Shown in pieces: positions 55,863 to 64,000 of a stretch of 64,000 nt of DNA. The notes under the pieces were generated by a model that saw only the letters and a list, made by a program, of their open reading frames with translations, was not told the origin of the DNA and searched no databases. The stretch comes from Methyloceanibacter methanicus (lineage in GTDB: Bacteria > Pseudomonadota > Alphaproteobacteria > Rhizobiales > Methyloligellaceae), in the NCBI RefSeq assembly GCF_001723285.1, contig NZ_LPWG01000002.1, forward strand, positions 214,236-278,235. Reading direction: 5' to 3'. Both the position numbers and the translations under genes were made by a program. How positions within the stretch are numbered: the stretch's first letter is position 1; the number at the start of each line of letters is the position of its first letter.

Positions 55863-58141
55863 ATGAAGCGCTTGTTCTTGGCTGGCTTGGTGGCGATGGC
55901 TTCGATCGCGGCCGGCGTGCTGGGTCCCGGAAAGGCAATCGCGGGCGGGCCTGTCGCCCCGTATGCCGCGGCCGATTTCGAAATCGATCAGTTCTACGAC
56001 GCGCTCGCCCCTTATGGGGACTGGGTCGCGCAGCCGCGCTACGGCTATGTCTGGTATCCGCACGCCGTGGATCCGGATTGGCGCCCGTTCACGGTCGGCA
56101 ATTGGGTCTATACGGACGACTATGGCTGGTATTGGGATTCGCCCGAGCCGTTCGCGTGGGCCGTCTATCACTACGGGCGCTGGGGCTACGATCGCGACTA
56201 CGGCTGGTATTGGGTTCCGGGCGACACGTGGTCGCCGGCCTGGGTGCAGTGGCGCTACAGCGACGACTATGTCGGTTGGGCGCCCGAGGCTCCCGTGACG
56301 CCTATCGGTTATGGCGGGTACGGCGCGCCCTATGGGGGCTATTACGGGAACGACTGGGCCTATGACGGCTACGGTTACGACGGCTATGGCTATGACGGCT
56401 ATGGATCGTCTTCTGTCGGCTTCGGGTTTTCCTTTGGCCGTTACGGCTACGATGCGCCGCGGCGCTATGCGCGCGTGCCTTATGCGCGAGCCTACGATGC
56501 GTGGACATTCGTCCGGCCCCGCCATCTGGTGGCGCCCAGGGTCCGCTCCTATGCGGTGCCGCGCACGAGCATCGCGGTCGTGTTCAATTCCACGAAGAAT
56601 GTTTACCGGCCGCGCTATCGGAACGGGTACGTGTACAACGCCGGCATGCCGCGTGCGCACTGGTCCCGCGTGACCAAACGGCGTCTCAACGGCGCGATCA
56701 TATCCGCCGGGTGGCGCACCACCCGCGCCCCAACCTTGGAGGGCCCAGAGTCCGTGGCCGCGGCGTGGGGCGGGATCTCAACGTCTATGCGCCGCACGTG
56801 AGGAAGGGCGTCGCGCCCCGCCGTGCACCGAGGGCGGTTGCGCAGGCGCCGCGCCGGCCGCAGGCTGCAATGCGTGCCGCCGCCAATCGTGCCGCCGCCA
56901 ATCGTGCCGCCGCCAATCGTGCCGCCGCCAATCGTGCGGCCGTCAATCGTGCGGCCGTCAATCGTGCCGCCCTCAATCGGGCTTCTCTCGCGCGGACCCC
57001 TCAGGGCCTTGCCGCTGCACGGAACACCCCGGGGAAAGCCGGTGCGGCGGTGCGTCCCGCGCCCCGGCCCAACAGGCTGGCGGCACCCACGCGTCCCGTC
57101 CAGGCGAACGGGCCGCGGACGGGCGGAAGGGCCAATTCAAACAGAGCTGCATCCCTGCCGGTGCGGCCCGGGCCGCGTCAGCAGGTCAATCGCGGTCCTG
57201 TCCGGCCTGGTGCCGTGGGACACGGTGTCCTCCCCTGTGCGCCCCGCGAGCCGGCCTGCGGCCGTCCCCGGGCGGCCAGCCTCAATCCGGGACCGCGCGG
57301 CGCGCCCCGCGCCGTGCCCGGGCCGACACCGCGGGCCCAGGCACGCGGCCTGCCCAACAGGCCGCCTCAAGCCGCACGTCCCCAGCCGCGCGGCCCTCAA
57401 GCACGGCCGCCCCAGGTGCGCAAGCCTCAAGCGCGCAACCCGCAGGCCCGTAAGGCCCAGGCGAAAAACGCCGCCGCGGCAGGCCTATGCCGGTCCGCCA
57501 CAGGGGCGGAACTCGCAGGCGCGCAATCCCCAAACTGACGGCCGCCACAAGCACGGAAGCCCCCAGGCCCGGCCGCCGCAAGCGAGGCAGCCGCAGGCAC
57601 GGACGCCGCAGATGAGGACGCCGCCTGCGAATGCGCGGCGTGCCCCCGCCCCCGCAAGCCGGGCAACGTCAGGCCGCGGGGCCCCGGGCGAGCGCCCCCC
57701 CAAGCCAGGCCCCCCCCAAGCGAGGCCGCCACGGGCCAGGAACCCTCAAGCCAGAACCCGCAAGCCAAGAACCCTCAAGCCAAGAAGCCGCAAGGGCCAA
57801 AACCGCAAGCCAGGCAGGCGCAGTGGCGCGGGCCCCAGCCGAACCGGCTTCATGGCCCGCAGCCGCAAGGGCGCGCGGCCTACAATCGTACGCCCCAGTT
57901 CAATCGCAAGCCCCAGGCCAAGCGGCCGCCGGTCAGAGCGGCCCACGCGCGGCCGAGCGGTCCGCCGAAAAATGTTCGCGCGCGCTCCCCGCAGCGGCAA
58001 CCGGGCGCCGGGCGGGGCGGCAGCCGGAACGTCCAGGCACGGGCCCCACTGCGCAAACACGGCCAGGCCGGCCAGCCGCGCAAGGGCGGACAGGCCAAGG
58101 CGTGCGGGGGCAAGCCATCGTCTTGCGGCCGGCGCGGTTGA
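55863..58141 (+). CDS. Exported Trp/Tyr-rich protein (DUF6600-like) with repetitive basic tail; frameshifted
   Basis: Signal peptide LFLAGLVAMASIAAGVLGPG is followed by repeated aromatic units (YGDWVAQPRYGYVWYP, DDYGWYWDSPEP, YGRWGYDRDYGWYW), as in the DUF6600 YXWGXW-type proteins, then a Gly/Tyr stretch. After about residue 295 comes a ~450-residue Pro/Arg/Gln/Ala-rich tail with RAAAN and QARPPQA repeats, ending in KACGGKPSSCGRRG. Three breaks occur: ~56748 (loss), poly-A 57464-57468 (gain, should read QAKTPPRQAYAG), ~57751 (loss, NPQAQNPQAK). Likely secreted or cell-wall-facing; function unknown. Confidence 0.66.
56873..56977 (+). repeat. Seven 15-bp tandem repeats (RAAAN)
   Basis: Seven units of CGTGCCGCCGCCAAT from 56873 in 15-base steps: four identical, two with GCGGCCGTC and one with GCCGCCCTC. 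They encode RAAAN x4, RAAVN x2 and RAALN in the frame of the tail of the Trp/Tyr-rich protein. Confidence 0.88.
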
Positions 58142-58187
58142 GGACCGGTGCCGGCAGCGCGAAGCGGGCGGGCCGCGATGCGGCGCC

Positions 58188-58637
58188 TCAGTCTCCGGAG
58201 GTTTGACCGGGCTGGAGGGGCTTCTCCCGGCGGCAATAGGCTGTGAAGTTCTTGCCGCCGCACACGGCCTTCGCCTTCCAGCCATCGAAGTCCTTGTCGT
58301 CGCGCGGGTCGTCGCAGACGATGGAGACGGGGTTCTCGGATGAACGCTTGAGCGCGCAATAGCGCCAGCTCTTCCGGTCCTTGTCCTCGCCAATATAGAT
58401 GCGGCAATAGCCGCCTTCCGGCACTTGCACGTCGACCTTGTGACGCCAGACCTTACCCGCCTCCGTTTCCGCTTCGGCGATGAAGCAGCCCGTGACCCCG
58501 TCCCGGGCGAGGGCCGCCGACGCACCCAGCAGGATGGACGCGCCCGCGCCCGCAAGAACGGCGGCGCCCACAAGAACGGCGGCGCGCGTGCGGCTTCGGC
58601 GCGTGATGCGGGAACGGGTCCAACTGGTGGACATCAT
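58188..58637 (-). CDS. Exported Cys-rich protein of unknown function
   Basis: A 149-residue protein. A basic N-terminus (TRSRITRRSRTR) and a hydrophobic stretch AAVLVGAAVLAGAGASILLG lead to cleavage after ALA. The mature part has about six Cys (GCFIA, GGYCRIYIGEDK, RYCALK, SIVCDDPRDD, AVCGGKNFTAYC), suggesting disulfides in the periplasm. No family is recognised. Its stop lies 46 bases from the end of the Trp/Tyr-rich gene. Confidence 0.6.
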   Translation of the reverse strand: MMSTSWTRSRITRRSRTRAAVLVGAAVLAGAGASILLGASAALARDGVTGCFIAEAETEAGKVWRHKVDVQVPEGGYCRIYIGEDKDRKSWRYCALKRSSENPVSIVCDDPRDDKDFDGWKAKAVCGGKNFTAYCRREKPLQPGQTSGD

Positions 58638-58873
58638 GAGGCGTATCTCCCTCGTTCGAGCCTAAGATCAACTGGCTTGGCTGGTGCGTCTTTTGGGGCC
58701 GTCTGCCGCCCGCGATGCAGCGAATGTCCGCCGTATGAGCGTCATGTGCAAGTTTCCCCGCCACCATAGGCTCGCGGCAGCGCGCGGATTGGGGTAGGTC
58801 ATGATTTGCCTCCCGATCCCGGTGAGGTAGCATCGCGTCACAAATTTCGGGAACGCGGCGCAAGAGGGGTGGA

Positions 58874-60259
58874 ATGGGTCAGTCGGGCAGTATTGCGATC
58901 GTTTGCAGGTTCGGTCTGGCGCTTGCGCTCCCGCTCTTCCTCAATGCCTGTTCGGACGGCAAAGAGGCGGGATCGGACGCCGACAAACCGCTCCCCGGGA
59001 TCGTGGCCGAGGTGGTGACCGAAAAGGCCGTCAGCGACGAGACGACCTTCGTGGGCCAGACCCGCTCCTCTCAGAGCGTCGATATCCAAGCGCGGGTCAA
59101 GGGCACGCTCCTGGAGCGGCCCTTCCAGGAAGGACATCAGGTCAAGGAAGGCGCGGTTCTCTACAAGATCGATCCGTCGCAGTTCGACGCCGATCTCCTT
59201 GCTGCCCAAGCGACCCTCGCCAAGGCGCAAGCCAGCTCCGATGAGAAGAACCTGACGCTCGCGCGCTATCAAGCCTTGGTCGACAAGAACAGCCCTGGCG
59301 TCAGCGAGGCCCAATACGATATTGCGTTGTCTCAGGCCAAGCAGGCCGACGCCGAGGTCAGTTCCGGCAAGGCCGACGTCGCGAACGCCAAACTCAATCT
59401 CGGCTATGCGACCATCACCTCGCCCCTCACAGGCCGCGCGGGGATTTCCGCGGTCGATGTCGGCAATATCATCGGGCCGGAGAGCGGCGTGCTCGTGACG
59501 GTGGTTGCGCTGGATCCGATCGAAGTGGACTTCTCCGTCGGCGAGCGCGTGTATCTCGACTATATGGAAGCCAAGCAGGCGGGAACCGCCAAGGCCTTCA
59601 CGCCGCAGATTCGACTCGCCGACGGCAAACTCTATCCGCACAAGGGGGAGTTCTACGTCGTCAACAACGAGGTCGATCCAGCCACGGGCACGATCGCACT
59701 GCGGTTGAAGTTTCCCAATCCGGACCGGCTCCTCTTGCCTGGGCAGTATGTCACGGTGCTGTTAACCGGCGACGAGCCTGAGAAGCAGGTCGTCGTTCCA
59801 CAGGCCGCCGTTCAGCAGAATCAGTCCGGGCCGTTCGTGCTTGTTGTCGACGCGAACGACCAAGTGCAGTCCCGTGCGATCAAGACGGGCCAGCGCGTCG
59901 GCACCGGGATTGTGGTTACCGAAGGTCTCGTGCCCGGCCAGACGATCGTCGTCGAGGGCATTCAGAAGGTGCGGCCCGGCGCCAAGGTCAAGGTGACCTA
60001 TCAGGATCCATCCGGGACGGCCCAGAACGTCGACGGCACGCCGGCGAGCGCCTCTTCGACGCCCTCCAAGAAGGCCGAGCCCGACGCCAAGGGTGACGGT
60101 GACACCAAGGGTGACGCGAAGGATCAAGACACGGCCGGGGACACGACTACAGCCGACAAGGACGCCGCGCCGCCGGACGAGTCCGATGCCAAGTCCGAAC
60201 CGAAGCCCGATGCCGGCAAAGATGGCAAGACCAACGACGCCGCGGAGGCGAAGCAGTAG
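58874..60259 (+). CDS. RND efflux periplasmic adaptor lipoprotein (AcrA/MexA-like)
   Basis: A 461-residue adaptor. Signal and lipobox FLNAC, then the barrel-sandwich pair QARVKGTLLERPFQEGHQVK and YATITSPLTGRAGISAVDVG flanking a helical hairpin, and GRDxx-type beta-barrel end (VVTEGLVPGQTIVVEGIQKV). Residues after ~380 form a long acidic Asp/Lys/Pro-rich tail absent from AcrA. It links the inner-membrane pump to an outer-membrane channel, which is not in the window. The stop is three bases before the pump's start. Confidence 0.9.
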   Translation: MGQSGSIAIVCRFGLALALPLFLNACSDGKEAGSDADKPLPGIVAEVVTEKAVSDETTFVGQTRSSQSVDIQARVKGTLLERPFQEGHQVKEGAVLYKIDPSQFDADLLAAQATLAKAQASSDEKNLTLARYQALVDKNSPGVSEAQYDIALSQAKQADAEVSSGKADVANAKLNLGYATITSPLTGRAGISAVDVGNIIGPESGVLVTVVALDPIEVDFSVGERVYLDYMEAKQAGTAKAFTPQIRLADGKLYPHKGEFYVVNNEVDPATGTIALRLKFPNPDRLLLPGQYVTVLLTGDEPEKQVVVPQAAVQQNQSGPFVLVVDANDQVQSRAIKTGQRVGTGIVVTEGLVPGQTIVVEGIQKVRPGAKVKVTYQDPSGTAQNVDGTPASASSTPSKKAEPDAKGDGDTKGDAKDQDTAGDTTTADKDAAPPDESDAKSEPKPDAGKDGKTNDAAEAKQ

Positions 60260-60262
60260 ACC

Positions 60263-63200
60263 GTGCTCAGCGCCTTCTTCATAGACCGCCCGAAATTCGC
60301 GTTCGTCATCGCGATCGTGACGACGCTTGTGGGTCTGTTGGCTCTCATGGTGCTGCCTGTCGCGCAGTTTCCCGAGATCTCGCCGCCCCAGGTGCAGGTG
60401 ACCGCCAACTATCCCGGCGCCAATGCGGGCGTGGTCGCCGAATCCGTGGCGGCGGTCATCGAAGAGCAAGTCAACGGCGTCGAGGGGATGAGCTACATGT
60501 CATCCCAAAGCACGAACGACGGCAGTTACACCCTCACGGTCACGTTCGGGATCGACACGGACGGTGACATCAATCAGGTCAACGTTCAGAACCGCGTCGC
60601 CCAAGCCATGCCGCAGCTCCCGGAGGAGGTTCAGCGCCAGGGCGTGACGACGCAGAAGACGTCCACCACGATGCTGATGGTGGTGTCCCTCTACTCTCCG
60701 AAAGGCACCTACGACAGCATCTTCCTGTCGAACTATGCGAGCATCAACGTGCTCGATACGCTGGCGCGGACGCCCGGCGTCGCGCAGGTCACCAATCTCG
60801 GGGCGCGCGATTACAGTATGCGGGTTTGGCTGCAGCCGGACCGGATGACGAGCCTCGGATTGACGGCGACCGACGTCATCTCCGCCATTCGCAAGCAGAA
60901 CATTCAGGCGGCGCCCGGGTCGATCGGCGCGGCGCCAACCTCGCCGACGCAGCAGTTCCAGTACACGCTCACGGCCCAGGGCCGCCTCGACACGGTGTCG
61001 GAGTTCGAGGACATCATCCTTGTGGCCAAGCCTGACGGCACGGTGGTGACCCTCAAGGATGTGTCACGGGTGGAGCTCGGCGCCGCGAACTATGGCTGGT
61101 TCGGGGAGTTGAACGGAAAGCCCGCCGCGCTCCTGGCCGTCTATCAGCTTTCCGACGCCAACGCGCTCGACGTCGCGGACCAGATCCGCGCCCAGATGGA
61201 AGTCCTGGCGCAGCGCTTCCCCGACGACGTCGCCTATCAGGTCACCTACGATACCACGCTCTTCGTGAAGACCTCGATCAAGGAAGTCGTTGTCACCCTG
61301 TTCCAGGCCCTCGCTTGGGTGATCTTTGTGGTCTTCATCTTCCTGCAGGATTGGCGCTCCACGCTCATTCCCGCCATCGCCATTCCCGTTTCGCTGATTG
61401 GGACCCTCGCCGCGCTGCTGGCGATGGGATTCACCATCAACACGATCAGCCTGTTCGGCCTGGTGCTCGCCATCGGTCTTGTGGTCGACGACGCCATCGT
61501 TGTGGTCGAGAACGTGCAGCGGCACATCGCCGATGGCCTCGAGCCGCGGGAAGCCACGAAAGTCGCGATGAAGGAGGTGACGGCCCCCGTCATCGCGACC
61601 ACGCTCGTCCTGCTGGCGGTGTTCGTGCCGTCGGCCTTTACGCCAGGAATCACGGGCCGGCTGTTCGTGCAGTTCGCCGCGACGATTTCGATCTCCGTGC
61701 TGCTGTCGTCGATCAACGCCCTCACGCTCAGTCCCGCGCTTTGCGCTTTGGTCCTAAGGGAGCCGAAGAAGGCGAAGTGGGGACCGCTCGCGTGGTTCGA
61801 GACGGGGCTCGAAAAGACGCGCAACGGCTACAATTCCGTCGTGCGCCATCTGATACGGCGAACGGTTGTCGGGATCGTGCTCATCGCCGCGATGATCGGC
61901 GCCACCGCCTTTTTCGGCATGACGACGGCGACCGGTTTCATTCCACAGGAAGATCAGGGTACGGTTTACGTCAATGTGAGCCTTCCGGACGGCGCTGCCT
62001 TGCCGCGCACGGCCGAGGTCATGAAGCAGGTCGAGAAGATTCTCGAAGACAACCCCGGCGTGGAGAACATCATCTCCGTCGGCGGCTATTCGATTCTCCA
62101 AAGCACCGTGATGCCGAATTCGGCATTTCTCATCGCGGTTCTGAAACCGTGGGACGAACGGACGACAAAGGAACTCAGCCTGCGTGGCATCATGGAATCC
62201 ATCGCCCCGAAATTCGCCGCAATCCCGCAAGCCACCATCATCCCGTTCGTGCCGCCGGCCATTCCCGGGCTTGGAAACACCGGCGGATTCGAGTTCGTCC
62301 TCCAGGACACGCAGAACCGGCCGATCGGGGAACTTGCTTCGGCGCTGAACGGATTTATCTACACGGCCAACGGCGATCCGACTCTCACCGGCGTCTTCAG
62401 CACGTTCACGGCCAATTCGCCCCAGTACTTCGTCAATCTCAACCGCAACCTGACCGAAACGAAGGGCGTGAGCGTCGACGACCTCTTCACCGTGCTGAAC
62501 GCCAATATCGGTACGTATTACGTCAACGACTTCAACAAGTTCGGCCGGGTCTACAAGGTCTATCTCCAGGCCGAGGCGGACAAGCGGGAGAAGCCGTCGG
62601 ACGTGGGCGACCTCTATGCGCGCTCCAACACGGACGCGATGGTGCCGGTAAGGACTCTCGTGACTCTGGAGCCGTCGCTCGGTCCCGACACCATCCAGCG
62701 TTACAACATGTTCAACTCCGCCACCATCAACGGCAATGCCGCTCCCGGCTTCAGTTCGGGTCAGGCGCTTGCCGCGATGGATTCGCTTGCGGCGGAGAGC
62801 CTGCCCGAGGGCTACACGTATGAGTGGACGGGCATGTCCTACGAAGAGGTCAAGGCGGGTGCCGCGGGCAACGCGGTGTTCCTGCTTTCGATCGTCTTCG
62901 CCTATCTGTTCCTGGTCGCGCAGTACGAGAGCTGGACGATCCCCATGTCGGTCATGCTCACGGTCGTGTTTGCCGTTCTGGGCGCGCTTCTGGCCTTGCG
63001 TCTCACCGGCATCGCGCTCAACACCTACGGTCAGGTGGGGCTCATCCTGCTTGTGGGCCTTGCGGCGAAGAATGCCATTCTCATCGTCGAGTTCGCCAAG
63101 GAAAAGCGCGAGGCGGGCGAGCCCATCATCCAGGCGGCCGAGGAGGCTGCGTCCCTGCGCTTCCGTGCGGTGCTCATGACGGCGCTGTCCTTCGTCCTGG

Positions 63201-63433
63201 GTGTCTTGCCGCTGGTCTTGGCGACGGGCGCGGGCGCAGCGTCGCGTGTCTCGGTAGGTGTCACGGTTTTCGGCGGCATGCTGTTCGCAACGGTGATCGG
63301 CGTCAGCTTCATACCGTTCCTTTATGTGGAGTTCCAGCGCTTGCGCGAATCCGTGAAGCGCAAAAAGACCGATACAGCGGCCAAGCCGCCGAGGCCTGCG
63401 CCACAGCAAGATCCCACGCCGCAGCAGACGTAA
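60263..63433 (+). CDS. RND multidrug efflux permease (AcrB/MexB/HAE1 family)
   Basis: A 1056-residue pump with the typical start [15 protein letters not shown], porter-domain motifs ([14 protein letters not shown]), the proton relay [17 protein letters not shown] with the Asp-Asp pair in TM4, and [19 protein letters not shown] with the TM10 Lys. Length is standard. It exports drugs or other hydrophobic compounds using the proton gradient. GTG 60263 follows the adaptor by three bases. No TetR regulator is adjacent. Confidence 0.95.
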   Translation: MLSAFFIDRPKFAFVIAIVTTLVGLLALMVLPVAQFPEISPPQVQVTANYPGANAGVVAESVAAVIEEQVNGVEGMSYMSSQSTNDGSYTLTVTFGIDTDGDINQVNVQNRVAQAMPQLPEEVQRQGVTTQKTSTTMLMVVSLYSPKGTYDSIFLSNYASINVLDTLARTPGVAQVTNLGARDYSMRVWLQPDRMTSLGLTATDVISAIRKQNIQAAPGSIGAAPTSPTQQFQYTLTAQGRLDTVSEFEDIILVAKPDGTVVTLKDVSRVELGAANYGWFGELNGKPAALLAVYQLSDANALDVADQIRAQMEVLAQRFPDDVAYQVTYDTTLFVKTSIKEVVVTLFQALAWVIFVVFIFLQDWRSTLIPAIAIPVSLIGTLAALLAMGFTINTISLFGLVLAIGLVVDDAIVVVENVQRHIADGLEPREATKVAMKEVTAPVIATTLVLLAVFVPSAFTPGITGRLFVQFAATISISVLLSSINALTLSPALCALVLREPKKAKWGPLAWFETGLEKTRNGYNSVVRHLIRRTVVGIVLIAAMIGATAFFGMTTATGFIPQEDQGTVYVNVSLPDGAALPRTAEVMKQVEKILEDNPGVENIISVGGYSILQSTVMPNSAFLIAVLKPWDERTTKELSLRGIMESIAPKFAAIPQATIIPFVPPAIPGLGNTGGFEFVLQDTQNRPIGELASALNGFIYTANGDPTLTGVFSTFTANSPQYFVNLNRNLTETKGVSVDDLFTVLNANIGTYYVNDFNKFGRVYKVYLQAEADKREKPSDVGDLYARSNTDAMVPVRTLVTLEPSLGPDTIQRYNMFNSATINGNAAPGFSSGQALAAMDSLAAESLPEGYTYEWTGMSYEEVKAGAAGNAVFLLSIVFAYLFLVAQYESWTIPMSVMLTVVFAVLGALLALRLTGIALNTYGQVGLILLVGLAAKNAILIVEFAKEKREAGEPIIQAAEEAASLRFRAVLMTALSFVLGVLPLVLATGAGAASRVSVGVTVFGGMLFATVIGVSFIPFLYVEFQRLRESVKRKKTDTAAKPPRPAPQQDPTPQQT

Positions 63434-63436
63434 GAC

Positions 63437-63886
63437 ATGCACTTCGAGATCATTATCGGCAGCGCCATGATTGTCGTGACGACGCTGATCCAGGGTGTCT
63501 TCACCATGGTGGGCGTGGAGTACATGCGAGACTATGCCGACCGGCACAACCAGCCCGCGCTCATCTGGTCAACGCTCCGGCTGGCAGCCTTCGTTCTGTG
63601 GTTGTTTCTCGCCACGATCATCGAGGTTTGGGTCTGGGCAGTGGTCTACGTCGTCCTCGGCGCATTGGAGTCTCTCGAAACGGCCGTCTACTTTTCGACC
63701 GTGACCTTCACCACGCTTGGCTTCGGAGACATCGTGCTCGACGACGAATGGCGGCTGCTGTCGTCGTTCGAAGCCGCCAACGGTCTCCTGATGTTCGGTT
63801 GGTCGACGGCGCTGGTCTTCGTCGGCGTGCAGTGGACCTTCGAGAACCGGGCTCTACATCGCGGTAAACGGCCGCCGCATCGTTGA
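63437..63886 (+). CDS. Small two-TM potassium-channel-like protein
   Basis: A 149-residue membrane protein. Two hydrophobic N-terminal spans precede YFSTVTFTTLGFGDIV, which resembles the TVGYG/TxGFGD selectivity filter of Ion_trans_2 channels, then a last span FEAANGLLMFGWSTALVFVG. It would form a tetrameric K+ channel if the fold holds. ATG 63437 is three bases after the pump's stop, so it is in the same operon; an ion channel co-expressed with an RND pump is unusual. Confidence 0.75.
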   Translation: MHFEIIIGSAMIVVTTLIQGVFTMVGVEYMRDYADRHNQPALIWSTLRLAAFVLWLFLATIIEVWVWAVVYVVLGALESLETAVYFSTVTFTTLGFGDIVLDDEWRLLSSFEAANGLLMFGWSTALVFVGVQWTFENRALHRGKRPPHR

Positions 63887-63943
63887 TCCCCGCGCCGAAA
63901 GTCTCGACGGACCCAATGTCGAGCCGGCGGATGTCCGATGACG

Positions 63944-64000
63944 TCAGAACAGGCGTTGGAGGACGTAAATAGTATCGCCCGGCTGGACGGGGTAGTCGGT
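63944..64000 (-). CDS. Wza-type polysaccharide export protein, C-terminal fragment
   Basis: The last 57 bases on the minus strand read TDYPVQPGDTIYVLQRLF then TGA at 63946-63944. This is the usual C-terminus of the SLBB/Poly_export outer-membrane lipoproteins (PGDTIYVPER-F). The rest lies outside the window to the right. It suggests another polysaccharide export gene set continues there. Confidence 0.7.
   Translation of the reverse strand, partial: TDYPVQPGDTIYVLQRLF

Noticed and set aside
56823..58343. 506-codon plus-strand frame as an independent gene
   Set aside because: Only its middle part (about 57470-57750) looks like the repeat tail; the rest is out of phase with the RAAAN repeats and its end runs antisense into the Cys-rich gene.
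61754..63547. 597-codon minus-strand frame opposite the RND pump
   Set aside because: Antisense shadow rich in His/Arg/Glu with no family features; the plus-strand pump is unambiguous.
1..64000. tRNA or rRNA genes and riboswitches
   Set aside because: Looked for cloverleaf-like CCA-ending segments and conserved leader motifs in the gaps and found none that could be supported by eye.

Overview
The window looks like a chromosomal segment of an alphaproteobacterium, most likely order Hyphomicrobiales (Rhizobiales). The support is high-GC housekeeping DNA, an invasion-associated-locus-B protein next to rlmN, an RND pump with a lipoprotein adaptor, and a TrmH-type methylase of the alphaproteobacterial sort. 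This placement is inference; no rRNA or tRNA gene is present to anchor it.

Layout. 1-12 kb is mostly housekeeping: a DsbA-like isomerase end, a peroxiredoxin overlapping rlmN, an IalB protein, a TrmH methylase, a quinone oxidoreductase, a YkvA-like protein, a low-molecular-weight phosphatase, ThpR, an aldo/keto reductase, Aat, a flippase, and a helical-repeat/degenerate-kinase pair. 12-31 kb is a surface-polysaccharide locus: ABC exporter (permease and ATPase), glycosyltransferases, sulfotransferase-like enzymes, two tandem methyltransferases, the dTDP-rhamnose genes rmlC-B-D-A, manC, UDP-glucuronate 4-epimerase and UDP-glucose dehydrogenase. 32-45 kb is a lower-GC accessory island of glycosyl-, sulfo- and methyltransferases with coiled coils, ending near a decayed IS3-type element. 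46-50 kb holds a Tyr-rich small exported protein, an outer-membrane barrel with an N-terminal coiled coil, a C39-type peptidase lipoprotein and a small exported protein. This layout recalls the Fap functional-amyloid export system and is the most interesting part of the window. 50-56 kb has two methyltransferases, an FAD oxidoreductase, a beta-helix protein and a DegT-type aminotransferase. 56-58 kb has a Trp/Tyr/Gly-rich exported protein with a long repetitive tail. 58.8-63.9 kb is an RND efflux operon with a small ion channel. The last 57 bases encode the C-terminus of a Wza-type polysaccharide export protein.

Together the polysaccharide genes can supply dTDP-rhamnose, GDP-mannose, UDP-glucuronate and UDP-galacturonate, then polymerise, sulfate, methylate and export the product. 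Five sulfotransferase-like genes point to a sulfated glycan.

Caution: at least thirteen single-base frameshifts in nine genes can be read from protein continuity, ten of them one-base losses and many in short homopolymers. Uncorrected sequencing errors are the simplest explanation, so broken genes are described as single genes with the break position. In ugd two compensating shifts leave the frame open but scramble the active site.
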